DNA from: Diphasiastrum complanatum
Lineage: Eukaryota > Streptophyta > Lycopodiopsida > Lycopodiales > Lycopodiaceae
Direction of reading: 5' to 3'
Assembly: GCA_029204225.1 (NCBI GenBank)
Contig: CM055111.1
Coordinates: 10,787,999-10,851,998 of the forward strand
Length of the DNA: 64,000 bases
Part shown: piece by piece, positions 11,131-57,837 of the stretch
How positions within the stretch are numbered: the stretch's first letter is position 1
How the letters are laid out: every line of letters starts with the position of its first letter
Made by a program: the position numbers and the translations under genes
Notes under the pieces: model-generated
Databases searched by the model: none
Told to the model about the DNA's origin: nothing
Seen by the model: only the letters and a program-made list of their open reading frames with translations

Positions 11131-11769
11131 GCCCGTTCCGAGCAAAATAGGTCGGAACGTTCCGTTCTGTACGTTCTGGAACGTACTGGGTCGGAACGTT
11201 TTTTCCAAAATAAAAAAACAGGTGCTGCTGGCCACGATCTTCATACTTCTTGATAATACGTTGAGCGATGCTTGATGATACATTGCGGGATGCTAGATAT
11301 CAGAAACGCTGGAAAACATACAGTTCAAGCAGAAACAAATTTGAAGAAGTTACTAGCTATCGGTTACTTTCACGTCCTCCACATCTCTGTCATACTCATT
11401 TGCGTGTATTTTTTCTAAGCATGGCTTTCTGTTGCTACTGTGCTATTTGTCACTGCACTGTGCACATATTCAGATGACTGGACCTTTCTAAATCTTCGTT
11501 GCATTCCATATCTCGGTTATGCATGAAATCTAATGCTATATTTGAAAACTCACCCTCTATCTAGATGTCCTGCATATCTTGTCTGACTGCTGATACAGAG
11601 CTGCTTATAGCCAAAAAAATCTCTCAGAACAGCTCCCGTTGATCCTAGAATAGCTATCTGAGCCATGTTCTTAAGCTCTCGCTGATCCTATCCGTTCCTT
11701 ATCTCAATTCCTTCGTTAAAACATAACGTTTTTTTTTTTTTTAAATTTTGGTCAACTTCCGGAACGGGC
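11131..11769. mobile_element. Candidate small non-autonomous element with GCCCGTTCCG ends
   Basis: A perfect 10-bp inverted repeat GCCCGTTCCG stands at 11131-11140 and, as CGGAACGGGC, at 11760-11769. Inside the left end are the 12-bp palindrome CGGAACGTTCCG (11153-11164), the inverted pair ACGTTC/GAACGT (11171-11184) and another GGAACG word followed by a T-run. Inside the right end a T-run of 12 or more lies at about 11730. No ORF with a family match is present, and no clear target duplication was found. Confidence 0.45.
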
Positions 11770-12305
11770 AACTAAGGTTGAGCTTAATGCAATACCTTGA
11801 AATCTAGACAAACTTGTTAAATCCAATTACCCAACAATCACAGCTACTATTAATATCCAATCATGATTCATAAACTAGACATTCAAGACCCACTTTAAGT
11901 TTACAAAAGCTTGGCCTTGGCCTTTTTCAGGGTTTGCACCAATTGCCAATGAGAATTCAAAGAGATTTTGTCCATCTTCTAAAAATAGTGTTTTTGGGTA
12001 AAATATCTAGTTGTGTACTTTAACCTTTCTTTCCATGCATATCTATATCATAAGTTATTATTGACTGCTACTTTGAAAGATTGAAAACGTCTTTAACAAA
12101 CCCTATGCACAATGTGCCATTGATAGTCATGTAAAAAATAATAGCGTTTCACGCTAAGCATATGTCTCCTATTCACCTTTATTTCATGTTCATAAGCATG
12201 CAAACCAACAACAAAACCAAAAACCACACCTTCAGCATTTTGCAACAATTTATAATCTGACAGTTCAAAATCTCATATTACACTTGCAGATCAAGAAGTG
12301 CTTAC
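11770..12305 (-). other. Probable start of intron 7 of the ASNSD1-like gene
   Basis: The donor GTAAGC follows exon 7 at 12305-12300 (reading the minus strand). No further exon of the synthetase-like domain was recognised between here and position 1, so the intron is long or the gene's 3' part lies outside the window. Confidence 0.5.
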
Positions 12306-47479
<35,174 letters not shown>

Positions 47480-47760
47480 TTTCTATTTTGTCAAGTTTCC
47501 AATCCATGCGTAGTAGAATCACAATACCTGATACATAAGATGAAAAAGAAAAACTTGTGAGGATTTGAATAGAGATGAGGGACTACGTAAATGGAAAATT
47601 ATAAAATGGCAAAATATCCACAGGTAAATATCTTGCATAATAATACTACAAAACCTCACGTGAAAAGCAAATCAATTATTTTTTAATTGACATTTCCTAA
47701 GATGGTCATGAACCACGTGATCTTCCAAACGGGACAACTCAATATCATGTGAATCCAGAC
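47480..47760 (-). promoter_or_regulatory. Putative 5' UTR and promoter of the ASNSD1-like gene
   Basis: Upstream of the minus-strand ATG lie a TATA-like TTTTATAA (47599-47606, about 120 bp upstream) and two CACGTG G-boxes at 47656-47661 and 47714-47719, 58 bp apart. In plants G-boxes bind bZIP and bHLH factors of light, ABA and sugar signalling. No transcription start can be fixed from sequence alone, and a 5' UTR intron cannot be excluded. Confidence 0.4.
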
Positions 47761-47878
47761 ATAGACAAATGTCATGGGTCACACGACATTGGAAAGGAGA
47801 TTCTTGTACATGCTCTCGATGTTGTAGAGGTTCTTATGTGAGGGTGCTTAGTTTGATTGGTCTCCTTCATGTCAAGAT

Positions 47879-50162
47879 GTTTACTACTCTTTGGCATATT
47901 CTTGCTACCGATCGTGTTCTAGCTCAACCTGATTTTAGCAAGCACTTTTTTTGTTGAGACTGATGCTAGTGCTATAGGTGTTGGGGCTCTTCTTCACCAA
48001 GATTCTCATGTTATGAGTCCCATCGTCTACATTCTTATGAGACTAGGTATTCTACTCATGAGAAAGAGTTATTAGCGGTTATTCATGCCTTTATTAAGTG
48101 GCATTGTTATCTACAGCCCTTGCCTTTTGATTTATGCACTGACCATCAGTATTTGCTCTACCTTGAGACTCAAAAACATCTTAGTGATTGCCAATTTTGT
48201 TGGACACAGTTCTTATAGCATTTTCGTTACCATTTGCATTGTCATCCAGGTGAGAACGTGGGTGCCAATGCTTTTATATGCACTCTCACTACTATTTCAC
48301 CTTATTAGTTTGATCTTCTTCCGGCTACATATTCTACTTGCCCTGATTTTTGCGTTTATCCTACTACTCAGCCTCCCTCTTCTCTTTGCCATCAAGTTTA
48401 CTCTCTTACAACCATCACTTATATCATTATAGTGCTCTATGTGTTCCTAGTCTTTTCGATATTTGTTCTAGACTGTTATCCGATTCTCATTATTCTCGAG
48501 TCAGTGGTCATAACAGTTTCCAACAGTCTTTTGCTCAATTAAAACCTTACTTTTATTGGCCTCATATGAACTCTAATTTAGTCACTCTTATTCAGCACTA
48601 TGCTTTTGGTGCTCGAAATAAGTACTCCCATGCTAAAACTCCTAGCCTTCTTAAGCATATTTATGTGGATTTTATATAAGGCTTGCCCCACATACAACAG
48701 GGTCATGACTCTTGTCTTGTCATGGTAGATCATTTCTCCACACAAGCACATCTTCTTCTTGTCAAATCTACTCTTATGTCTGAACAATGTGCTCGCATTT
48801 CTTCTTCAAGATATTTCGTCTTCATGACCTTCCACATTCCATTCTTACTAACCGTGATTCTCGTTCTAGTTTTGACTTTTGGGAACAACTCATGCACATT
48901 TTGGATGTCCAATTTTCCAGACGCACCCTTTAGCATTCATCTACTAATGGTCAATCTGAGGTACTGAATCCTATTTTAGAAGCTTATTTGCGTAAGTTTG
49001 TCTCACCTTATGGTCAAGATTGGGATCAGCATTTGTGTTTTATAAAAAACATTTACAACAGTTCCAGTGGCCGAAGTGTGTCTCCTTTTCTCCTGGCTAC
49101 CGGAGGTTCTCCAGTTTTACCAGGTACAACACTACCACCAAATGATGTTCCTCTAACTTTATCTTCTTTTTTTGATAATGCTCGTGATTATGTTGTGAAG
49201 GCACATCATCATTTAGCATGCGTTCATCATCAGTATAAGGTTGATCGTCATAGGTCGTTTCTAGAATTTGTTGAGGGTACCTCCGTCTTTTTCTTGCCCA
49301 CCATAAATTTGTTCAAGGTTGCTCTCTTACTGAGGAGTTGTTTGTGTGTTGCTGTGGAACTTTTCTGATCCTCAAAAAATTGTTCTATTACATGCCATTT
49401 TTGTCTACCTAACACTACGTGTGTTTGTGATGTGTTTCATGTCAGGTTACTTTGCTCTTCTCTTTTTCCTGGTGAACCTCACGATCCTTCTTTTCCATCC
49501 GACCTTGAGCTCTTTCATTTTTTGCCTACTACTATATTGCAAGTTTGGGTCATCGTCACCTAGCACAATTCTTTGTCTAGTAGGATGGTTGCCCTATTGA
49601 TGGCCAATTCGAATCAGCCGATTCCAACCGATTTGAACTAGCTAGCTAGATTCGAACCTTTTCTGTTTTGCTTTTTTTTTCAAAATAGGCCGGTTCGAAC
49701 CTGTTCGAACCGGGAACCGGTTCGATGGTTCGAACCACGGTAGGCGATTCGAACTGCAATTCGATGCAACATTCGATGAGGGCTACATGGGAGTCTTTTG
49801 ATGTTTTTTTCTTGCACATTTTTGTTGCAGGAACAGGCTCGGACTCTTCATGCCTTGGTATACAATTCTCCTATTGCTAACCTTGGTATACAATTCTCCT
49901 ATTGCTAATATTTTGGTCCTGCTATACCTCATGATATTGTTGCTATCTCTCCTCATTGTCATGCTAATGTTGCTACTATTTTATCGGAAATTATTACTAT
50001 TTTTCCTTTTGATGACTCACCTGTTATTGGCCCTGCTATGGATACTCCATTTCTTGTTAACAATGATCTCTTAGTTGCTCGAACTTCAACCTTGATTACC
50101 TACTAATATGATTTTCTTACTAGTAGAAATGAGATCAAATTCTCTATGCTCAAAGGGAGGGA
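47879..50162 (+). pseudogene. Ancient Ty3 family-A-like relic (RNase H, integrase, chromodomain)
   Basis: RNase H begins with VETDASAIGVGALL (about 47957). The integrase HHCC region and core follow (FYWPH, GLPHIQQGHDSCLVMVDHFS), then YGQDWDQHLC and an eroded chromodomain (FV-DGCPID ... ATWES) at about 49570-49800. Many frameshifts and stops occur. It ends near a purine tract AAAGGGAGGGA (about 50152-50162). No RT and no LTR are recognised. It lies upstream of ASNSD1 exon 1. Confidence 0.75.
49603..49772. mobile_element. TTCGAACC palindrome cluster inserted in the Ty3 relic's chromodomain
   Basis: About 170 bp separate CCTATTGATG from GATGAGGGCTACATGG, which in family A copies are adjacent (PVEEATW / PIEEATW). 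GATG repeated at both sides may be a target duplication. The insert is packed with GGTTCGAACC and GATTCGAA words and a T-run followed by CAAAATAGG. Its ends form an imperfect inverted repeat around TTCGAATC. Confidence 0.6.
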
Positions 50163-50218
50163 TTCGGCCCTTGTACTGACACCATTTGCAGGGAATTATA
50201 AGTTCCAATGTTACATGC
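50163..50218. other. Short flank after the Ty3 relic
   Basis: No feature is recognised; it could be the eroded start of a 3' LTR. Confidence 0.3.
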
Positions 50219-50410
50219 ACCGATTTGAATTGGTGGTTTGAATCAGTTGGGTCAGGTTCAAATCGGCCGATTCGAACAATTGTTCATTTCTTTGCCCGAT
50301 TTGAATTTTTTTGGTGAGGTAACCGATTCAAATAGGTCGCCAATTTGAATTGGCCGGCTGATTCGAACTGCGATTTTTTGTTTGAATCGGCAATTCGTGC
50401 AACATTGATT
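50219..50410. repeat. Second TTCGAA-type palindrome cluster
   Basis: Words such as GATTTGAAT, GATTCGAAC and CGATTCAAAT recur in both orientations. Its right end, TTCGAACTGCGATTT...CAATTCGTGCAACATTGAT, parallels that of the insert at 49603 (TTCGAACTGCAATTCGATGCAACATTCGAT). So it is a second, more diverged member of the same repeat. Confidence 0.6.
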
Positions 50411-50939
50411 GTAACCTAGGAAAGAAAACAACAAAATGGTGGTACAAAAGTAGGTCAAGTAGTTCCTATATGCATCCCACATTGAGGGCAATGTTCTTTA
50501 TGGGAAAAGTGCTATGGACACATTTTCCATACGTCTCCTTTAACCATTATTACTGGACACGCACTTTTTTAATACATTTTACAGGCCCTACAACACTATT
50601 TTACACGGTTCTTATTTGGGAACTAATTTTTGAATTTCATATTCCCCTCCAACTAAATTGAAAAAAGGTAGTTTTGCTTAGTATAGATAGCCACTAAGAC
50701 TATTCATTATTTAGGTTTTCATGTCTTGGAGTCTTGAGCTTCTTGTAACGGAGTTATACAATTTGGCAATCTTAGCTGGAGATCTACTTGAGCTAAGGGC
50801 AGCCATTGATATTCATACGGTTTTCTTAGTTGGAAAAAGCATTATGGACGCTTTATGCTACACATGATACCATTATTTATGATTGAGTTCATAACACATT
50901 CCCAAAGCAAAGTATTCATGTGAAGTCTTGCACAGATTT
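50411..50939. other. No recognised gene
   Basis: A+T-rich DNA with short ORFs lacking family resemblance. Confidence 0.4.
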
Positions 50940-51310
50940 GGCATTTAAGATTGCAAATCCATCTCCACTCTCATTGATACCAATTGCAAGCCTTCCAAGG
51001 TGGATGGCACTCCTTTGGTGGATGAAACTCTTTATAGACAACTTGGAGAAGCTTGATTTATCTTGCTACTACCAAGCTAGACATAGCTTATGTAGTTGGA
51101 GTGGCAAGCTAGTTTATGACCAACCCAACTGAAGCCCCAATGTATCATGCTCATACGAAGCATATAGAGGTAGATTAGCACATCATACGAGAGAAAGTGT
51201 AGAGTGGTGAAATTTAGGTAATTTATTGTGACATGAATGACCAAGCAATAGACATCTTCAAAAAGCTCTTAGTAGAAAAATTTGAAAAATTTTGATGGAT
51301 GCTAGGTGTT
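50940..51310 (+). pseudogene. Ty1/copia fragment, RNase H end
   Basis: Across several frames: LIDTNCKPSKVDGTPLVDET then LYRQLGE, ATTKLDIAYVVG, then KHIEVD-HIIREKV and DQAIDIFKKLLVEKFEKF. This is the order of the copia RT/RNase H C-terminal region, with the segment in between deleted. A candidate LTR start TGTTGAAAT lies at about 51333, but its end was not found. Confidence 0.65.
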
Positions 51311-53536
51311 AGTGTGAATAAATTAAGCGAGGATGTTGAAATAAATGCGTAACTTAGTCCTTTAGGCTTGATGTTATTGTAGCTTGTAAGTTGTGCATAT
51401 GCTTTGGGGGTATTAATTCAATACATTGTGAACACCTCTTATGCACGTAGTTCAAGCAGGACACATGGCCCATTTGACACCTAGAGCTCAATTTAATATG
51501 TGACACTTCGTGGATAAGTATCATGCATGTACGACACGTGGCACCAAAGATCTTTTGGATCTTGAGAAGCTACCACACCCTCTCACTAATCAATTATGTA
51601 CTTGTTGGAACCCATCTCTCTTGTTAAGGAGCATGAGCTTTGTTGTTTGCTAACTTTCTTTACTCTCCGTGTATCTGAACGATTTCTACTATGCTATTGA
51701 TGTGTTTATTGTCATCTATCATAGTTATTCTATATAGGAAGATCTACAGGATTCATCACCCATACCATACTTCAAACAAATTGCTACATGAGTGTCATAT
51801 AAAGAACTGAAACAACCAAATTGAATGAATGAAGGTCACTCAGTTGAAATTGTTCTAAAAGCCCTCAGAAGGCCCTTCATGGTTAGCTAACAAATGGGGT
51901 TGGTTAGATGATAAATCAACATGGCAAGGGTACTAAGAGGGTTTGTGATCTATTATTATCTAACATGGCAAGGGTACCAAGAGGGTTTGTGACCTATCAC
52001 TTGGCCCTTGGGCTAGCGAACAAATCAAAATAGAGAGTCAAGACTATGGGTCCATTTGAAGAAATTAGCATGTGAATATAAATGTACAATGCGTCAAATG
52101 AATAAACGCTCATCATAAAGTTTGTCTTGATCATAACTCATGGAAAGACTCCTCTTTTCCTTCAAAGTACTTTCAGACCAATTTATGAACACATCCCCAA
52201 TATATCATGCACAACAAAACAATTTGAACGGTAGACAATAAGTTAATTATGATTCTAATTTCCCATACAAATATGTGACAAATCAAAATAGGCTACCTCG
52301 CAAGCCCGTTTCTAAGCAAACACTACCTTCTTAGTTCTACCTCAAAAAGGCTCCCAATCTCTATCATCAAAGCTACCAAAGGAGGACTCAATTTAGGGTA
52401 TGTATTGTCTTTAATTTAAGATTTTCAGTTAGGGTTAGGAACCCACCATCCAAGGAGCCTGTATGAATAACCAACGTAATATGTTATGTTGTTTGTGGTG
52501 AGAGTGGGAGAGTCGGAAGCTAATGGGGTGCTGGAAGCAACAGACAACAACTCCAACTGTTCACCTTGTAGTGACCCTTGCTGAATGAACTGTCTGGCTT
52601 TTGAACTGTCAGTTTCTTGAATTCAATGGATATTGGTTTCCAGCCAGTGGGGAAGCTGAATCTACCTGCTTTGCAAGTTTGCCTAGTAGGCAAGCATCAC
52701 CACTGAGAATTGAGTGAAAGAGCTCAAACTCTCATTCTCCATGGACTTATGAAATTTATTTAAGGGCAGTTAAGATTCTGTTCATGGCTATCACGAATCC
52801 ACCATCTACTGCACCGTCCCTTCTTCAGTTAAAATTATGACTTGCTGACTGGAATCCGGAAACTACGCCTTGTACCTCTTTTGTTAAAATGCAAGCAAAA
52901 TAATACACAGAATACAGGCAAACTTATTCTCATAAAATCCATCAATAAAAAACTTCATAATTGTTGAGGTGTGTATACATAAGACAATGATCTAGAAGAC
53001 CTCGATCAGTTTAAGAACTTTGTTAGCTATGCACAGTGCTGGAGGTGATGTCACAGACTCTTAGTCTCGAAATTAGAGATGAAAGATCGTGTCATACTTT
53101 TGGTGTCGCCCTCTTCTTCCGTGTGTGTGCCTGTCTGTTTAATTCAAGACTCCACAGCTGCTCCACTTCACTGCAGCAGCAGCATGAGAGACTGGAGCCA
53201 CTCACGCGCTTATATATGGAGCCCATCTCTCGCATGGAAAAGACATGCAACGTTAGATTTGATTTGATTATGGGTCATGGTTTACAATGGGCTCTTTTCT
53301 ATTCACTCGGACTTAGTGTCCCCATTTACTCTGACCCCTCCCCAGCACCTAATTTTTGAGTTTTATGCAAAACCATGCTTTTGATTTGCGTCAACTTCAA
53401 GGGTGAACAAGTGAGCATGGAAAGGTGCTCTTAGAGGTGGCACACTTTCAATGCACCTAGAAAACAGGAGGTTCTTTTCCATTTTCAATACATGTGAGTT
53501 GTATTTCCAAGTTTTTTCTCCATGCGTTCATATCTA

Positions 53537-53540
<4 letters not shown>
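51311..53540. other. Long stretch without a recognised gene
   Basis: It may begin with a copia LTR (from about 51333). A 44-bp tandem duplication lies at 51919-52005. Nothing else on either strand resembled a known family. A 107-codon ORF at 53036-53359 has no family resemblance and is probably chance. Confidence 0.4.
51919..52005. repeat. 44-bp tandem duplication
   Basis: The words ACATGGCAAGGGTAC and AAGAGGGTTTGTGA occur twice with 44-bp period and few differences. Confidence 0.75.

Positions 53541-53594
<54 letters not shown>
53541..53594. repeat. (TC)n microsatellite, 27 units
   Basis: A pure TC array preceded by TATCTATCTA. No LINE 3' end is evident upstream. Confidence 0.95.
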
Positions 53595-55009
<1,415 letters not shown>

Positions 55010-55310
55010 TCATACATCAGTCAGGTTTAAGCTCCGCTTGAGAGCGTGAAGTTGTGGCGTCGTAGAAGTCGTAGGTGAACCGTAATGTTGGCTTGGCGGT
55101 TCGTAACGGTCGCAACGTTTGTCGCAAGACATACTTGCGGATCCCTTCGGTTTTGGTCTTTGTATAGTGACCGCAAGGTTGACTTCTGTGGTGCCTTGTG
55201 GTAGATCGTAGCCTTTGCCTTGGCAGTTCCTTGCGGTGGCTCTTCATTTACAACCGTAAGATTGACTCGTACGATTCGTTGCGGTGCGGCACATTGCAGT
55301 TTCTTTGGTC
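55010..55310. repeat. CCGCAAGG/CCTTGCGG word cluster with ~85-90-bp spacing
   Basis: CCGTAATGTTGGCT (55080), CCGCAAGGTTGACT (55171) and CCGTAAGATTGACT (55254) recur at 91 and 83 bp. Reverse-oriented CTTGCGG words lie between, including the hairpin CGCAAG-ACATA-CTTGCG near 55120. It is another cluster of short G+C words in both orientations, or the leader of a decayed retroelement. Confidence 0.45.
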
Positions 55311-56869
55311 TGCTAAACTTTCCCTTGGATTTGCGCAGACTGTGCAGGAACAATTCAAGTTGTAGATTGTGCAGAAAAGACTGATTTTGTTGAAGACGTT
55401 GAAAATGGCCAAGTCTTCAATGTTCTTCAGATAACTTTAAACTTGACGTTCGAATGTGAAAAGAATAGGATTGGTTACCCTTTACGTGAAGTGGCTTTCT
55501 CTCACTTCGCAAATTCTGGGAAGTGCCTGGAATGTTCCTCATTGAAAATAGACGACTGTCGGGTTTTCTCTCTCTTCGAAATTCCAGCAGTGCCCTTAAA
55601 AAGATGACACTATCCTTTAAAAAGCTGGCAGTGTCCTTAAAACAAGTTAACTTCTTCAAAATAGTTGAAAGGCAGAAGTTTGTTTACATCCTCTACTTAG
55701 AAGGATCTGTTTACTGGGTTAGTTCTTTTACTTCATTTTATGCCTGTCAACAGAGACAATGGGCTCTTGCTTAAGCTATTATTTCTTATTTCAGAGCCCA
55801 AAATCAGGCAGAGGAGACTAATGGACGTTGTAATAATGTCCTGCCTGTCAGAGGCCACCAAGGAAGATCACTCTTGGACTAATGCACATGCATAACAACC
55901 ACTCATACATGCCAAAGCGTTCAACCATAAAATCAGTGTGCAGATCCGTTGAACAAACAATGAATTCCTACTTTAATGTTGCAAAACGAGCTGGATCATC
56001 TCCTAAGCTATATTACACATACCTAATCCATAGAACTGAAACAAGAAGCTAATCTAGTAGCATTTTAGAAGTCCAAGAATCAAGAAACACCATTTCTTGA
56101 TTTTTGGACATCCCAAGAATATCAAGAACTAGAATGTCAAGAATCTAACAGATTTACACCACATTTCTAGCCTCTATAGTTTACCTGAATGCTGAAACCT
56201 ACATTAATCCGCAAGCAAGAAAGGAAATCTAATCCACAACTAGGAAAGCAAGAAAACTAATCCACTCTAAGTTCCACAACCACACACAAAGGGAATGGAA
56301 GGGTATGATCATAACAGAATCACTCAAAAAAACAATCATGATCAAGGAGCTCAAAGAATGCACCAGACTCATGGAGGCTCTTCTCATTTGGACATGGAAT
56401 AGATGCATTACACAAAAAGCTCCCTTCTACAAAGGGTGAGTCTCTTAAATAAACAAGAGAGCTCCTTACGTGGCATCCTAGTGGCATTTCCACATTTCAC
56501 AAATTACAAGTGGAATAATGCTCTCCACTAGAGGTCACCATCAAAAGGTGGCTCACTCTACTTTCTTTAAGAGGGGTCTACTTGCATTTATTACTATGGA
56601 TCCATCATGGATCAAGTACACAATCACCATAATCTCTCTCTAAGCTACATCCAGCACGTGTGGGACAGCTCATTGTACTCATCCACATCCAGTTTGGATA
56701 AGATCTATCTCATTTGCCACATCATCCATTGGTGGTTTGTGTTGACCTTCTAGATTCCTATGAATATCACAAGTTTCATTTCACACGTGTGGACAAGTTC
56801 TCACACATGTGGATCCACATAGATGTCAAATACATTGCAAAAACCATGTGAAAATTGCTAAATTCTAAC
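55311..56869. other. No recognised gene; one short hairpin
   Basis: It contains chance ORFs and, at 56071-56109, a hairpin with 17-nt arms (one mismatch) and a 5-nt loop. Confidence 0.4.
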
Positions 56870-57835
56870 ATCAGTTACTCAGAGACAGCTTAATTGGAGT
56901 ATCAATTAGTTTGCAATCATACATATGAAATTTTTCTAAAATGTCTTTTAGATATGCTTGCTGGCTAAGATAGATCTGCTATTGAGGTCTACTTTTAGTA
57001 ATGTGAATTGCAAGCAAAGAATGGATAGCTCCTAAATCAGTCATGTCAAATTCCTTTGACAGATCACTCTTAGTAGTGTGCAGAAGAGAAGTGTCATTAG
57101 ACAAGATAGACACATCATCTACGTAAAGAGCTATGTGAATTGAATTAGTGTCTATATGCCTCGAATAAACATTACAGTCAGCTGAATTGTTTGCAAATCC
57201 CAATTGAATGAGATAAGAGTTGATTCTATCGAACCATGCTCTTGCGGCCTATTTCAGACCATAGATTGCTTTGTGCAACTTGCACACTTTGTGCTCTTGG
57301 CCTCTGACTTCAAAATCCTTCTGGTTGGAAGGTGTACAGCTCCTCTTCGCCATTTCCAGTGAGAAATGTTGTCTTGACATCCATTTGGTGCATTTCGAGG
57401 TCTTCCGCGGCTGCTAACACAATCAAAGTCCTGATTGACTGCATCTTAATGAGAGGACTGAAGATTTCTTGATAATACACTCCTTGGACTTGAGTGAATC
57501 CTTTAGCCACTAGCCGTACTTTCCATTTAGCAATGGAACCATCAGAGTTGATCTTCTTCTTAAAGATCCACTTGTTGTCGATAATTCTTTTGATTGGGAA
57601 AGTCAACCAGTGTCCAATCAAAAGTGAGTTGTACTCGCTTTCCATAGCTTCTTGCCACTTCACAACATCCTTGGAGTTAATTGCTTCGGCTAGGCTCTTT
57701 GGTTCTTCTGATGAAGTCCAGAATGATTGAGGTGTATACCTCTCAAGAACTGTCCGAGTCCGTGAGGATCTGTGAACGTTTGGTTGACTAGGATGCGATG
57801 ATGCTTCTTCTTGAATAAGCACTAAAGCAGTCGAC
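56870..57835 (-). pseudogene. Ty1/copia RT fragment, minus strand
   Basis: Read leftward from 57822: WQEAMESEYNSLL, KWIFKKKINSDGSIAKWKVR, LVAKGFTQVQGV, MDVKTTFLTGN, then (frames broken) KLHKAIYGLK, LYVDDVSIL with the YVDD active site, and FDMTDLGAIHSLL. It stops abruptly at 57835, where a different copia element begins in the opposite direction. Confidence 0.88.
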
Positions 57836-57837
57836 TA

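Noticed and set aside
11151-11200. Heat-shock-element reading of GGAACGTTCC words
   Set aside because: The words are better explained as part of the palindromic cluster of a candidate mobile element with inverted ends.
53036-53359. 107-codon ORF with Cys and Ser clusters
   Set aside because: No recognisable domain and no supporting neighbour; likely chance.
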